Shown here: in pieces, positions 45,368-58,947 of the stretch
How positions within the stretch are numbered: the first letter of the stretch is position 1
Layout: every line of letters starts with the position of its first letter
Source of the DNA: Obelidium mucronatum
Taxonomy: Eukaryota; Chytridiomycota; Chytridiomycetes; Chytridiales; Chytriomycetaceae
DNA length: 64,000 bases
Assembly: GCA_025765595.1 (NCBI GenBank)
Contig: JAIVFH010000020.1
Coordinates: 310,001-374,000, forward strand
Reading direction: 5' to 3'
Translations under genes and position numbers: made by a program
The notes under the pieces: generated by a model
What the model was told of the DNA's origin: nothing
Databases searched by the model: none
The model's input: the letters and a program-made list of their open reading frames with translations, nothing else

Positions 45368-46165
45368 ATGATTAGCGCAAGTGCAATGAGCTGTGCAAAT
45401 CCAAATTGCCCTGCCCCAACTTGCCCTCCAAGCTTGAAACGCTGCCCCAAGTGCGAGTCCCAATACTGTGACAAGTCATGCCAGCAAGCACATCACGCTG
45501 ATCCGGAGCATCGAGCGTTCTGTAAAGGCTACACTATTGAAAACACTGCCAGTCATGGCAAGGTCCTTTTGGCGACTCGCGACTACAACAAGGGTGATGT
45601 GATTTTCGCGGAGCGCCCTATTGTCCTCTTTGCAGACAATATTGACATGCTCACTCAAGTCCTGCAATCTGAAGAGAAGCAGAGAGATCTCATGAAGCTT
45701 TACGTGCCGTCTGCGGAAGCATTGAACATTGTCGATAATGATGAATTCTACAGGTGCATTCCACACCAACGGTCATACCCAACAAGAGAGTCTTATAAAC
45801 ACGCATTTTGGATTCCAGACGACTATTTCCAACCTCATGTGATCCAAAAGCTGCCTGTATTCTTGCGTAATACGGATCCAATGAAGATCCGCCGTCTTAT
45901 CTGGATTTCTCGATTCAATAACATTGGGGGGGTGGGTGTAAATCTCCAGCAGGAGGGCTTGTTCAAGGTTGCGAGTAGAATGGAGCACTCGTGTTGTCCC
46001 AATGTGACTGTTGTTTGGGAGGATAATCAACTCAAGTGTAAGGCTTTGGAAGGAATTGAACGAGGCCAACGTGTGACGTTCTCCTATTTGGGTGAGGGGG
46101 TGTTGGGGAAACCAAAATCTGAAAGGCAAAGCGATTTGTGTAAATACTTGTTCTTGTGCCGGTGA
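45368..46165 (+). CDS. SET-MYND protein, stopping at the post-SET cysteine cluster
   Basis: Intronless up to 46165, 265 residues. MYND-type zinc finger (CPKCESQYCDKSCQQAHH ... HRAFC) near residues 10-55, then a split SET domain: GKVLLATRDYNKGDVIFAERP, the catalytic-core RMEHSCCPNVTV and GQRVTFSYLGEG. SMYD-family enzymes methylate lysines on histones or other proteins using SAM. Expected next is a post-SET CXCXXC zinc site. The sequence gives LFLCR, then TGA, then ARCEAEV and another stop, i.e. TGA exactly where a Cys codon (TGC) would complete CRCARC. Alternatives: a nonsense mutation, TGA recoding, or a 45-nt intron from 46163 giving CRESAVLRGPWCQAEA. The protein is short for the SMYD family (no C-terminal TPR region). 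Confidence 0.78.
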   Translation: MISASAMSCANPNCPAPTCPPSLKRCPKCESQYCDKSCQQAHHADPEHRAFCKGYTIENTASHGKVLLATRDYNKGDVIFAERPIVLFADNIDMLTQVLQSEEKQRDLMKLYVPSAEALNIVDNDEFYRCIPHQRSYPTRESYKHAFWIPDDYFQPHVIQKLPVFLRNTDPMKIRRLIWISRFNNIGGVGVNLQQEGLFKVASRMEHSCCPNVTVVWEDNQLKCKALEGIERGQRVTFSYLGEGVLGKPKSERQSDLCKYLFLCR

Positions 46166-46312
46166 GCTCGTTGTGAAGCGGAAGTTTGAATACGCAGCTA
46201 TTGAGAGAATCTGCGGTCCTTAGAGGTCCTTGGTGCCAAGCAGAAGCGTAGCAAAAATATCAAATTCGGACAAACAAAAAAATAAAATTAAAAATAAAAA
46301 AACAAACAAGTA

Positions 46313-47107
46313 ATGCTCTCTGACGGCGACAACAGTGAATCATCATACCGTTCTGGAAAGCTCTCTGATGCCGAACAGGTGTGTGAATGTGTGTGTGGAG
46401 TGTGTGGGTGTCTTGCGGTTTGTTAAGCAGTCTTTTCATCGACCCACAGAAAGCATTAGATATTGCTGAACATGAAGGTGCGATAACTTCAGACAAACAA
46501 ACGAAAGCACTGAAACATTCTATACTAGATGATATCATTTATTCAACGAGGTACTCTGATGATACGCATGAATACCGTCATGTAAAGTAAGTGTGTGTGT
46601 CTTTTTCCTCAAGTTGGAAAGGTGATAATAACGCCTGCTTCCCTCCTCCTTCTCTTTTAGTCTTCCGCGCGAAATTGGTGAGTTTCGAATGATGAATCAC
46701 GACGGTTTGATTGGATTATTGGGAGCATTGTAAGAACGCAAGAGGAAAATAGCTAGAAGAACACAAACACTGGAACGAATGAAGGAATGAAAGGAAAGGA
46801 GGAGAGGTTCGAGGCTTGTTGGTTGACGGGATGGACTCTGGCACAATCTTTTATTCCTGGTTCTTAATGTTTCTTGTTTTACGCATATGATGGGACATGT
46901 ACAGCGCGTTGGGTTCCACAAGGTGAAAAGTATAACTGATCAGTTTGTTGGTTATTGATTAAACTCGTCCCTTGTCAATCTTGAACAGGGCGACTCATGA
47001 CAGAAAGCGAATGGCGCGGACTTGGAGTCAAGCAGAGTCCAGGCTGGTACCATTACATGCTGCACGGACCCGAACCACACATTTTGCTGTTTAAGCGAAA
47101 CAAATGA
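46313..47107 (+). CDS. CKS1: Cyclin-dependent kinase regulatory subunit (CKS1/suc1 family)
   Basis: Four exons: 46313-46378, 46450-46586, 46661-46677 and 46989-47107. Core motifs are clear: [17 protein letters not shown] (phosphate-binding strand), [23 protein letters not shown] and [17 protein letters not shown]. The last is the family signature including the HxPEPH hinge. CKS proteins dock on Cdk1/Cdk2 and guide multisite phosphorylation of primed substrates. Exon 3 is only 17 nt, and the segment between LPREI and LMTE is a few residues shorter than usual. An N-terminal extension of about 45 residues ([19 protein letters not shown] ...) precedes the domain. Intron 3 (311 nt) is long for this window. 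The reading is consistent across all junctions. Confidence 0.9.
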
Positions 47108-47156
47108 TTTCGGAATATTAAATAAATAAATAAATACGCAACAACCGAGTTTATTG

Positions 47157-47870
47157 TTATTGTTTTGGATACAGCCACTTTTTCGACGTCACGTATTTCC
47201 ACGATTTCGCCGACCACACTGGATTCAGGAATCGACGCGGACACTTTTTCGGCTCGACGAACGGCGCGTAGAGGCGGTGGCGCGTGAAGATGCGCACGAG
47301 TTTCGCAAAGTCTTTTTCGATCTGCAGCTGCGGATCGCGGACGGGCGTGCGGGCGACGACGACGGTCACGTGGCACGCGGGGCGGTGCATGACGCCGAAG
47401 CGGCCGCGCGCGTGCAGCTTCATGCGCTTGAGGTACGCGGCCTTGCCGACAAAGCACTCGGCGACGACCCACTGCGACAGCGCCGAGTCGCCTTCGCCGG
47501 CTTGTTCGCCGACCAGCCGCGCCGCCTGGCGCAGCGCGGCGCCGACTTTCGCGGCGGCGCGCTTCGGCGAGAAGCGCATCTGGTCGAGCGCCGCCGCCAG
47601 CGTCAGGCGGCGGCACACTTTCGCGACGAGATTCGTCTTTTTCGGCGACTGGCGGAACGCCGCGGACTTGACGCGGACGAGCGTCTTGGCCGTGTTTGTG
47701 TTTGTGTTTGGGCGCAGCGAAGAAGAAGTCTGCGTTTCAGCCTCCGACAGCGCCGCCTGGAACAGCGACGTCGTCGTCGTCTGCGCGCGCCGCGGGAGCA
47801 CGGCTGCGAGGAGCGGCATCGGCGTCGGCGGCGGCGTCGCAAAGAGTCGCTGGCGGAAGAGCGACAGCAT
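47157..47870 (-). CDS. Mitochondrial ribosomal protein uL22m
   Basis: Single-exon ORF, 237 residues. N-terminal 40 residues are Arg/Thr/Ala-rich without acidic residues (MLSLFRQRLFATPPPT), a likely mitochondrial presequence. The L22 core follows: QMRFSPKRAAAKVGAALRQA, ALSQWVVAECFVGKAAYLKR and the extended-hairpin signature MKLHARGRFGVMHRPACHVT. uL22 lines the polypeptide exit tunnel of the large subunit. The gene is strikingly GC-rich (GCG, CGC and GCC codons) compared with neighbours, but family identity is clear. It is convergent with CKS1 (49-bp gap) and follows the OSTF1-like gene on the same strand by 54 bp. Confidence 0.9.
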   Translation of the reverse strand: MLSLFRQRLFATPPPTPMPLLAAVLPRRAQTTTTSLFQAALSEAETQTSSSLRPNTNTNTAKTLVRVKSAAFRQSPKKTNLVAKVCRRLTLAAALDQMRFSPKRAAAKVGAALRQAARLVGEQAGEGDSALSQWVVAECFVGKAAYLKRMKLHARGRFGVMHRPACHVTVVVARTPVRDPQLQIEKDFAKLVRIFTRHRLYAPFVEPKKCPRRFLNPVWSAKSWKYVTSKKWLYPKQ

Positions 47871-47924
47871 TTTGGTTTGGTTTTATTATTCAGAGATGGA
47901 GAAAAAAGAAGAAAGAAAGAAAGA

Positions 47925-49138
47925 TTAATCACTGTCTTCTCCATCGCCAACTGCTGAACTAAACGACGAACTCGCAAACTGAATCAACAGCGACGCAACT
48001 TCATCCGTCTTGGCGAGTCCCTGTGCTGTCACTCCATCCTTGTTTTTCACGGAAACTTGTATCTCAGGTTGCGAGAGCAACAGCGATACTACTCCCAAAT
48101 GTCCTCCCCATGCTGCATTATGCAATGGCGTGTCTCCAAGCTTGTTCTGTTGTTGATTTGAATTATTCCCATGCACATCTTTTTTTTTTTTTTTAAAGGA
48201 ATACTCAACTCTTGCATTGATTGCTGCATTCTTTTCCAACAACATTTTCACTATCTCGTGTTTTCCCGATCTTGCTGCCCAATGCAATGGACTGTTTCCT
48301 GCCTTGTCTAGTCCATTCACTGATACTCCAGCGTTTAATAGTTCATTCAAGAATGCAATGTTTCCTGTAATTTTTTTTTTTTTTTTCGTTTAGAGCGCCG
48401 AAGGCGGAATCAGTCCGCCGAAGGCGGAATCACACCGCCGAAGGCGGTTACTCATCGCCGAAGGCGAAATCACACCGCCGAAGGCGGTTACCCATCGCCG
48501 AAGGCGAAATCACACCGCCGAAGGCGGTGATATTCGGGCCGCCGAAGGCAAATACCCATCGCCGAAGGCGAAATCAATCACACCGCCGAAGGCGGTGATC
48601 TTCGGGCCGCCGAAGGCGGATACCCATCGCCGTAGGCGAAATCATTTCGGAATCATACCGCCAAAGGCGGATATCCACTGCCTTCGGCAGTGTTTGGCAA
48701 TGTTTAGATCGCGTTGAATAACACACCTCTCTTTGCCGCTTCATGAACAGGATTCTCTATTTCAGTCGTTGATTCTCCCACTACATTTAATCAATCAATC
48801 AATCGAAAAGAATGCATAAAGATATATAATGAATTGAAAATCATACCATAGTTGGCTGGTACAAGTCCTTCCTTGTCTCCACTACGACATTTCCACCACC
48901 CCGCATCATCCTTCTGAAGAACACTATAAAGAGAATTTCTTTTTTTAGAAAGATGCATTCACTACCAGAGTGTTTTTTGATCTCCACCACATATACTACT
49001 ACATAATACATACTACAACACATCGCCTTCTTCAAACGACAATTCATCACTGTTTTGTGCAACGTATGCAAACTTTGCTTCGACGACGGCGATTTCCTTC
49101 TTTCCTGGACGGGGTGTGGGTCGTGGCGGTGCAGACAT
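47925..49138 (-). CDS. OSTF1-like SH3 and ankyrin-repeat adaptor
   Basis: Exons 49138-49017, 48923-48847, 48780-48727 and 48364-47925. SH3 domain: EAKFAYVAQNSDELSFEEGD, then VLQKDDAGWWKCRSGDKEGL and VPANYV. The linker ENPVHEAAKRGNIAFLNELL starts the ankyrin repeats: GVSVNGLDKAGNSPLHWAAR and NKLGDTPLHNAAWGGHLGVV. The order and the NGLDKAGN and QQNKLGDT motifs match osteoclast-stimulating factor 1. A Lys-rich insertion in exon 4 (around 48178-48195) may be a further short intron (GTTGAG...CAACAG), as it is absent from the family. The third intron (48365-48726) carries a hairpin-repeat array. Cytoplasmic adaptor role is known for the family; partners here are unknown. Confidence 0.85.
48395..48692. 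repeat. Array of 14 GC hairpins within an OSTF1-like intron
   Basis: Fourteen copies of a short palindrome of form (A)CCGCC-GAA-GGCGG(T) or TCGCC-GAA-GGCGA, spaced by AATCACA, TACCCATC or similar. Each can form a 4-6-bp stem with a 3-nt loop. Stem changes are mostly compensated (CCGCC/GGCGG, TCGCC/GGCGA, ACTGCC/GGCAGT). The last unit is in inverted loop orientation (TTC). Confidence 0.9.
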
Positions 49139-49219
49139 GCTATTTAATTTCAATTGTTTTTTTATTATATTATTTTATTAATTGTGAATAAATAAGTTAA
49201 ATAATTTGAATAGAATAGA
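49139..49219. promoter_or_regulatory. 81-bp divergent promoter region, OSTF1-like and CCDC138-like genes
   Basis: AT-rich (long TTTTTATTATATTATTTTATT run) spacer between divergent start codons; presumably a shared bidirectional promoter. Confidence 0.4.
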
Positions 49220-52200
49220 ATGAAACCAGCTCGAATTGTGCACTCAAACAATGACGATGACGACGATGACGACGACGATGATGATGAAGAAGATGCAGTG
49301 TACAAAGCACTTGCATCCAGTGAGCGCATTGTGAATGTATTCAAAACACTTATTAAGAGAAAAAGGAGAGCAACTAACAATATGAAAACTGCACAAAAAA
49401 AAAGGGTAGCGTCAGTCTCGATTGGAGAGCTTTACCCGCTTCTCTTGGCTCATCTATCCCTGGTGCCCCGTCTGCTGTTAAGCAGCAGGCACTAAGGAAT
49501 AAGGAACGAACTCTTAATTCCCAGGAATACTTGAATGCGTTCCTCGCTTCTACATCATCCAATTCATCAGCTACTATCGGTTTGCGTTATTTCTTTTTTT
49601 ACTTCTTTTACAGATACATAGTAATTAAAAAAAAAAAAAAAAAGGATCGCGTCGCGCTTCAGCTCCAAACACGCATGCAAACCAAGGCGCCCAACCACTA
49701 CCAGACCAAAACCAAGAGAAAAACAATACGAGAAGAAAGTCATCTGTATCCGCCTTGATATCCACATTTGAAGTCACTGCTCCGTCTCCACCTGTTGGAA
49801 AGTCTGTGGCTTCAACCAGGGGTTCTGTTGCCGCTGCATCTGCCGTGTCACCGCGGTCTACCGTTGGTTCCAAGGCCGCGTTGTTACCTAATAATTTGGC
49901 ATTAAACCGTGCATCGCAGAGTCAACTTGCCCCACAACAACAACAACCACCTCAACAACAACGGGAATCGCTTTCAATAGATCATCAGAGGGGTAGTTTA
50001 AGTGTGGGATCCTCGATATCTTCGATTGCTGAAAAGTTTGGTGGTACAATTACTTCATCCGCTGGTGGAGGAGGGAGTGTATGTGCAGGCAACTCACAGA
50101 GAGCTTCCTTGGTCCGGCCGTTACAGCCGGCACCGCTTTCGCAGCAGCAAGTGGGTGCGGTTTCTGGTACTCGGAATTCTATCGAGGTTCGGAGCGGTGG
50201 TTCGAAATTTGAGGTTGAGAGTAGTATGCGAGGGGTGTTGGCATCAACGTCGTCGTCGTCGGCGTCGCGAAATAGTTTAGTAGCGGGAGGCATGGGTAGT
50301 CAACCGGGTGGTGGGAGTAATAATAACAGTCGGCGAGGATCGATGCAGAATACTGTGGGTGTTGGCGGCGGTGGGAGACAAGTTGCAGCAATACCCGTGA
50401 CGGAAATAGTTCAGAGCGTTGATGAATCGCTAGGGAATTTTTTGAATGGATACGATGAGGATTATGCGGAGGAGGAGGAGGAGGAGGAGGACGGAAGTGG
50501 GCGGTTTGTTCAGTGGGTGGAACAACAGCAACAGTATGAACAACAACAACAGCAGCAAAAACGACAGGAACAACAACAACAGCAACAACAACAGCAACAG
50601 CGAAACCCCACACTCCCTCCCTCCATCAAAACAAAACGCGTCAAACAACGAGAACCATTGACACTACAACATCTATCCCCAACAACACCCACCATGAACC
50701 CATTCGTCAACAGCAGCTCCAATGAATCATTGATGGGAGAAGAACGAGGACAATTTACTGAAGAAGAAAGAATGCCGTCCGAGTATGACCATGTGAATGT
50801 AGCTGATGATTCGGATGTTGGCTTTATTGATGATTATGATTCTCCAGAAATCAAGAGTGGTGGTGGTGGTGGTGGTGGAAGTGGTAGAGTGCGGGAAGTT
50901 GGTGCATCCATAAAAACAAATCCAACTTCGAGAACTTTTGGCGGTGGTGGAGGTAGTGACGTGGATGCGTCGTTGACTAGTTTTTTGGGGCGTTTGGACG
51001 GTAAACGTTTTATTCAATGGTCGTTTTTTAACAAACGAAAAAAAATACAGACTCTTCCTCGTTATTCGATATTTCTGCGAATGCTCGAAGTATTCAGCAA
51101 CCAAAACCAACAACACCAACGGTTATTGCTGAAACCATGGATGAACACTTTGATAACAGTGGTGATGGCGGTGGTGGTGGAAGTGATTGGATGACTCAAT
51201 CTGAAGAATACTTAGCACGATTTCTAGGGAGGGATGGGCAGCAACAAAAGGTAATGAATGGATTAAAGAGTCGTGTGTCGTTCTCCGAAGGTTTGTGTGG
51301 GCTGAATGTTAAAGCTTGAAAAGGAAGAAACGGCTGAAAGACTCAATTCCTTTTTGATTTCACACAGACGTAATTTTAGATAATTCGATTCTGCAACCAC
51401 AGCAGCAGCAGCAGCGGCATCAGCAGCAGCAGCAAATGAGACCGGCTTTGAAACGGAAAACTCCTACGAGCTCAATTATGCCGACTGTTCCTCCAACTTC
51501 AGCATCAAATTTCATTGGCAGAACGCCTACCACAAACACAGATCCATCCTTTTCACAAGGTGAATTAAAATGAGCGTTTGATTGTTCGTGTTTCTGAATA
51601 ATGATTGATTTTTCTGTAGAGCTTGAAGGCCTGGACGACACTTTCCGGAATAATATGGTGGCGTCTGAAGGAAAGGTTTTTGACGAGTCATTTCAAGCAG
51701 CACCTCAAAGTATTCGCGGTCAAACGGCGCCGGCCCACGATCGACAGCACGTTGCGAGTGCTGGCAGTAGTGTAACCCGTACTGGCAATTTGGGCAGTTT
51801 GAATAGTTTCTTGAAACGTTATGGTTAGTTTTTTACGACCGTCTACGCAAACGTAATTGACTCCCCTTTCTTATTTTCTTTTACATTTTCTCGTTTCAGA
51901 TTTTGCTGTTGATAAATCCGTTGATTGTGTGGAGAGCAGTAAACCTGATGATAGATACAATGTAAACCGAGGGTCAACAGTGTCGACTGATGCGCGGGAA
52001 GCTCCTAAAGTCGTTCAAAATTCAATCAGTGAAAGGATCCCACCACAATCGAATCCTGGCGGCAGTCGAAATGGTACTTCTGTGGTTGAACAACAGGGGA
52101 CACAGTCATTCCCATTGCAAACTTCTCCTGATTCCGGGAAGAAGCGGCATTCGGCGCCGAATGCAGTTATTGCGGCATTGGTACAGAAAGCGCAGCAAGA

Positions 52201-55200
52201 TGTATTAAACAGAAGTCATGTTCAACAGTTTCAAAGCCAAGTTGGTCAGAGTCAACAATTCCCACAACGCGGCGGTAATCAACGAGCATTTTCGAGAGCA
52301 TCGTTTGCATATGGAGATTCAATCAATGGTACCTTTTTTTTGATTTGTCATTATTTTTTCTGTTTATGTTTTGTTGATTATAATGAAATTGGAAACAGGC
52401 GTTTCTCTACCAACGCCGAAACCTCGACAATTAACGCCACGGATATCTGAAGGCTCTGAACATGCTTTACCTCAGTCTGACAGTAGATCACCGGCCACAA
52501 TTGTGGAAACTGGCTCTCAACCCTCCGTCTTTGGAAACCCCCAAAACGTTTCGGTTGGCGGTCGGCCGTCGATACACGGGTCTGCTCTTTCTTCCCGAGA
52601 ACGATTGGACACTATTTTTTCAGCTGATAATACTCCAAAGACGGAAGCGAATGAAACGTTTGTGAATTCTGCCGGCGGAACTAGAAAGATGGAAGTGAGT
52701 GGATGCGAGACACTTGCGAATGAGGAAGGAAGCAGTACAGCCACTGCTGCAGGCGGTGGTGGTAGTGCAGTGTCTGCCAAAAACAGTCAAGCAGCATATA
52801 CATTCAATGATTGCAAGTTTCTATTACCTTTCGGGAATGGAGTGTTGCCTACTGGGGCTGCTGATTTGTTGGTGGGGATGACTCAATTCAATGATATGGG
52901 TCGAAGAGGAGGACAGCCAGAATCTTTTGGTAAAACGATAAATGCATTTCGAAAATCGAGAAATTCTTCGTATTAAGACTGTTTTATATAAATTTAGATT
53001 TGAGTTCTATGATGGGGAATATCCAAGCTTCACATCAGGCGTCATCCTCCTCTTCACCGGTACGGAATGAGTCCATGGAATATCCAAAAGGTCCAGATTT
53101 GACTGTGAATGACTTATCAGCGCCAACTGCGTCTGTTCTAAAGCCAATGACAGCTGGGATTCAAGATGATCAAGGAACGGAGCTGGTAGAGCCTGTTTCA
53201 GTGCTGGGGTTTTCGCCAAGGCAGTCGGTACTTGGAGCTTCTTTATTTTTCGGAAGGGTTAATTTTTTAACTTAGACTCTATTATGTATATTTTTTTAGG
53301 TTTCGTTTCAGCAAAGGCCTTATCGGCAGCGGCTAAACGATGTGGGAAGTGTAAGCTCCAGTTCAATCTCACAGAAACTTCCTACTGATAAGCACACGCC
53401 TGTATCGCGACCTTCTGCTGGAACTGGAAAACCTTCTGCGAGGAAAGGTCGCGGAGGCCTGGCCAAGGCTGCCAAAGAAAGACGTAGAGTGGATCGCGTG
53501 GTTGAAAGCAGTCTGAGGGAAGAGCTATATGATGATGGGTGTGTATATGAGGTTGATGATGAGGAAAATCAAAGTCGGAACCAATATTATGAGGCTGATA
53601 TTGGAAAAGAGGAGGACAGTACCAAGGAAAACAATATTTACGCGCACGAAATTGAATTTGAAGAAGAAAACGATGACGAGGAAGAGGATGATATCGATGA
53701 AGAGCGCGAAATCGATGAGGAATATGAGGAGGTTTGTGGGTCCTGTCTGCTCCATACATTAAATTTGAGTCGCCTTGTTTTTGCAAGATACGACGTCCTA
53801 GATATAAGCATAATATCCCTTTCGTGAAGCACAGAGAACCGATGTCTTTTCGGTAAGTAGATAACACTGCAACTTAAATTTAATTAACAAATTCTTCTTG
53901 ATGGAAGGCCAACTGAAGCGACGCTTAAGAAACGGCATCATGAGCTCGATGTAGTAAATGCCGAGCTTGTTCAGTTGTCTAAAATTCTTGGGGTTTGGTT
54001 TTTTATACTTTGGTTAATTTGTCCTCTGACCTTAAACCAGGATAAGCGTCATGAACTAAGGCAGAGGGAGGCTCGTCTCGACGCCCAAGAAGCAGAAATC
54101 AATCTGGCCCAGGAGAGGCTTGATGTAGATGTTCAGACTTTGTTGTGTAAACGAATGCGTGCTCGTGATGAATATTTAAAGAAGGTTTGCATTTTTTCTT
54201 CTGCCATTTTCAGGCGTTGGCATTGACTACTTTTTGTTTGGTCGAGCGAAGGAAGTCGAGGCAATTATTTATGAAGCAGACTCGTCTGTTGCAACTCTGG
54301 CGAAGGAAAATCGAAGGCTTGTGTCAAGTAACAAGGAATTGGCGGTTGCTAATCGCCGTTTACGCGATCAAGTAAGATTCTTCAGGATTTTATTAAGATT
54401 TTTTTCCTATTAATTTTTATAATTATCAATCAGGTGAAACTGATGGTTGAGGCCGTTGATGAACGCGACGTTCGGGAATTGGAATCACACACCCAAATCA
54501 AACAGGTAAAAAAATATATGATGTCGAATACATTCGCCAATAGGGCTCAGACTCTTATCGCGTCTGTCGTTTTCAGTTGAAGGATCGCATTGAGCGTCTG
54601 AAAAAGAACATGACTGACATGAAGACTTCGAATCTTGTAATTGAGCGTCAGAAGCCACCGATACAGGTTTCTCAAAACCACAATGATCGAGTAAATAGTG
54701 CTTATAAGCCCAAGCAATTTAACGGTTCGTTACTCTTCAACTAGAGCAGTTCAGGCTTATTAATACAAAAAACAAAGTGGCCAGCCAAACTACTCTTGCT
54801 GCGGCGACGAAAGATAATAAATCCTCTAATTCAGTAAGACTAGCATTGGTCTTTGATGCCGAGAGTTGAGCTTACTGCTGTTTTGGTCGTTAGAACCCCG
54901 AACTCTTGGACTTAGTTTCCGTTCTCTTGCGGACGCATTTTATGATCCAGCATGCCGAGCCAACAAAAGAAGCTCATATGAACAATATAATACAAGAAGT
55001 ATTACTTCATAATTCTGAGGAGGTTAGTGGGTCGGGTTTTATGGCCTTTGAGATCCTGAATACTTCTCTTTTCAAGTTGGTCCAAACACTGTCGCAAAAT
55101 CTCTCGATACTTTCGCAACACGCAGACCAACAAGATTCTGGGCTTTTTTCACTGTTCCTTGCGTTCGTGCTATATTTTGTCAGAGTTCTTCCAATTCCAT

Positions 55201-56028
55201 GTATGGAGGTCAGCGTCCCATTCATCAATATTTTTTTATCAAAGAAATCAATTTTTTTTTGGTTCGTAGCGCCATGAACTTGCAAAGTCTGCTTTTATCG
55301 TTTTCCAGAAATCAGCCAACAAACTCAATAACCATACGCGACTTTCTCTCCAACTGATTGCGCTTTCTGACTTCTCGCAAGAAAAATCACAAAGATGCGA
55401 AACAATGTTGACAGATTTGATGAATTTAATGTCATCAGGTGATGAGGTAGGTGACATGCATACAACTCGATGTCGTGGTTGAGCTCTTTCCTTACCATAG
55501 GCTAAAACGATGTTTCTCGCTCTTGGAGGTCTTGATTTGATGCATCCAATGCTGGGTTCTAATGAAACAAGTCCAATGGTCAAGTTGCAAGCAAGTTCTG
55601 TCATTTTGAGCATGTGTGCGGATGGCGGTATGCCTCATTTTGATTGACTTGGATATCAATTCTCGATGACTCAATTTTTTTTTTCAAGATTGGAATGATG
55701 AGTTTTTGGATCAATGTGTAGCAAATGAGAGTCTGATTAATTCCGTGGCTTCCTGTGTTCGGAAATCTATACCACAAGAATACTTTGGGGTCTACGAAAA
55801 TATTTTGGTGCTCCTTCAAAAGATTTCTTGCATTCAGTAAGTTAATGCTCTGCACTCTGGCAAGTTCTGAAGTCTTTTGATTGTAGGCAAGCTCGAAGTC
55901 TTATAAGCTCACGTAGAGAATTAAAAGAATGGATTGAGAGAATTTGTAAAACTGATGATGAGACAAGTAGTGAGTTTATGAAATTGAATGCTATTTCAAT
56001 TCTTCAAAATATAACGGAAGGCGAGTGA
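49220..56028 (+). CDS. Large CCDC138-like coiled-coil protein with low-complexity N-terminus
   Basis: Many short introns; frames join well at GT-AG sites (e.g. SSERIVN to GSVSLDWRALP across 49335-49400, and LGRLD to SSSLFDISANA near 51000). Order: Asp run (49255-49285); very long Ser/Gln/Gly-rich disordered region (49650-53500) with polyQ and polyG; an acidic stretch (EEENDDEEEDDIDEER, 53660); a coiled coil (RHELRQREARLDAQEAEINL, VKLMVEAVDERD, IKQLKDRIERLKKN; 54040-54640); and a C-terminal helical domain (LDLVSVLLRTHFMIQH; TMFLALGGLDLMHPML; WIERICKTDDE; LNAISILQNI). The coiled coil plus C-terminal domain resembles animal CCDC138, a centrosome/cilium-associated protein, which would fit a zoosporic fungus. 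The N-terminal 1000+ residues have no counterpart I know. Exact exon limits between 53800 and 54900 are uncertain. Confidence 0.6.
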
Positions 56029-56634
56029 GACTGTGAGAGAATAAACTGTTAAGACGTTAACGAGATTGCGTTGGGCAGAAGCCACGATCAAAATTAATTG
56101 AACCCAATCGTATTGCTCATTTGAGAATACAAACTGCTGCAACTTCATAGGAAACCAAAACCCACATAATATTATATTAACACCAACTGTCAACAAGACC
56201 CCCAAGCAAGCTTGCACACAAGAAGACACAGACGTAGAGCTATTTTACGAATTCGAAATTCGTAAAACTCTTGCTCAACTACTACGGTTGGGTGGGATTG
56301 GTGGTGCGATCTTGAACAGAGTCAGTAACAGGTTAAGGACAGGCTGGACAGCCCACGTACGTTTTGAGAAAACGGACCAATCAGAAGCAATTCGAAAAGA
56401 CACTTTTGACGTTCTGGAACAAAAATCTGCGACCTCTTTCTTTTCAGCACTTTGGATTCCATTGTGTCGTGTTCGCTTTGGAAATCTGCCTTTGAGACTC
56501 ATCACCGCGAAGGATCTAGATCTCAGCAATAGAACAGCTTCTGCCTTATTTCTTCCACAGCAAGAGGCTGCAAAAGACGTGACCACACTTGAAATCCGAA
56601 TATTGAAGTTTCCAACTCTTCTTCAAGTTGAGCA
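56029..56634. promoter_or_regulatory. Intergenic / 5' region of the MARK gene, with a perfect palindrome
   Basis: Contains a perfect inverted repeat at 56243-56267 (11-bp arms TTTTACGAATT and AATTCGTAAAA, loop CGA). A 136-codon frame (56288-56698) is open but overlaps the kinase start out of frame and has no recognisable domain; it is more likely leader sequence or an upstream ORF. Confidence 0.5.

Positions 56635-58947
<2,313 letters not shown>

Noticed and set aside
48395..48692. CRISPR-like regular array
   Set aside because: Repeats are short palindromes with variable near-identical spacers inside a fungal intron; no cas genes and spacers are not unique.
49373..49410. Frameshift at an A run in the CCDC138-like gene
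   Set aside because: A GT-AG intron from about 49335 to the end of the A run joins the two frames cleanly, so no mutation is needed.
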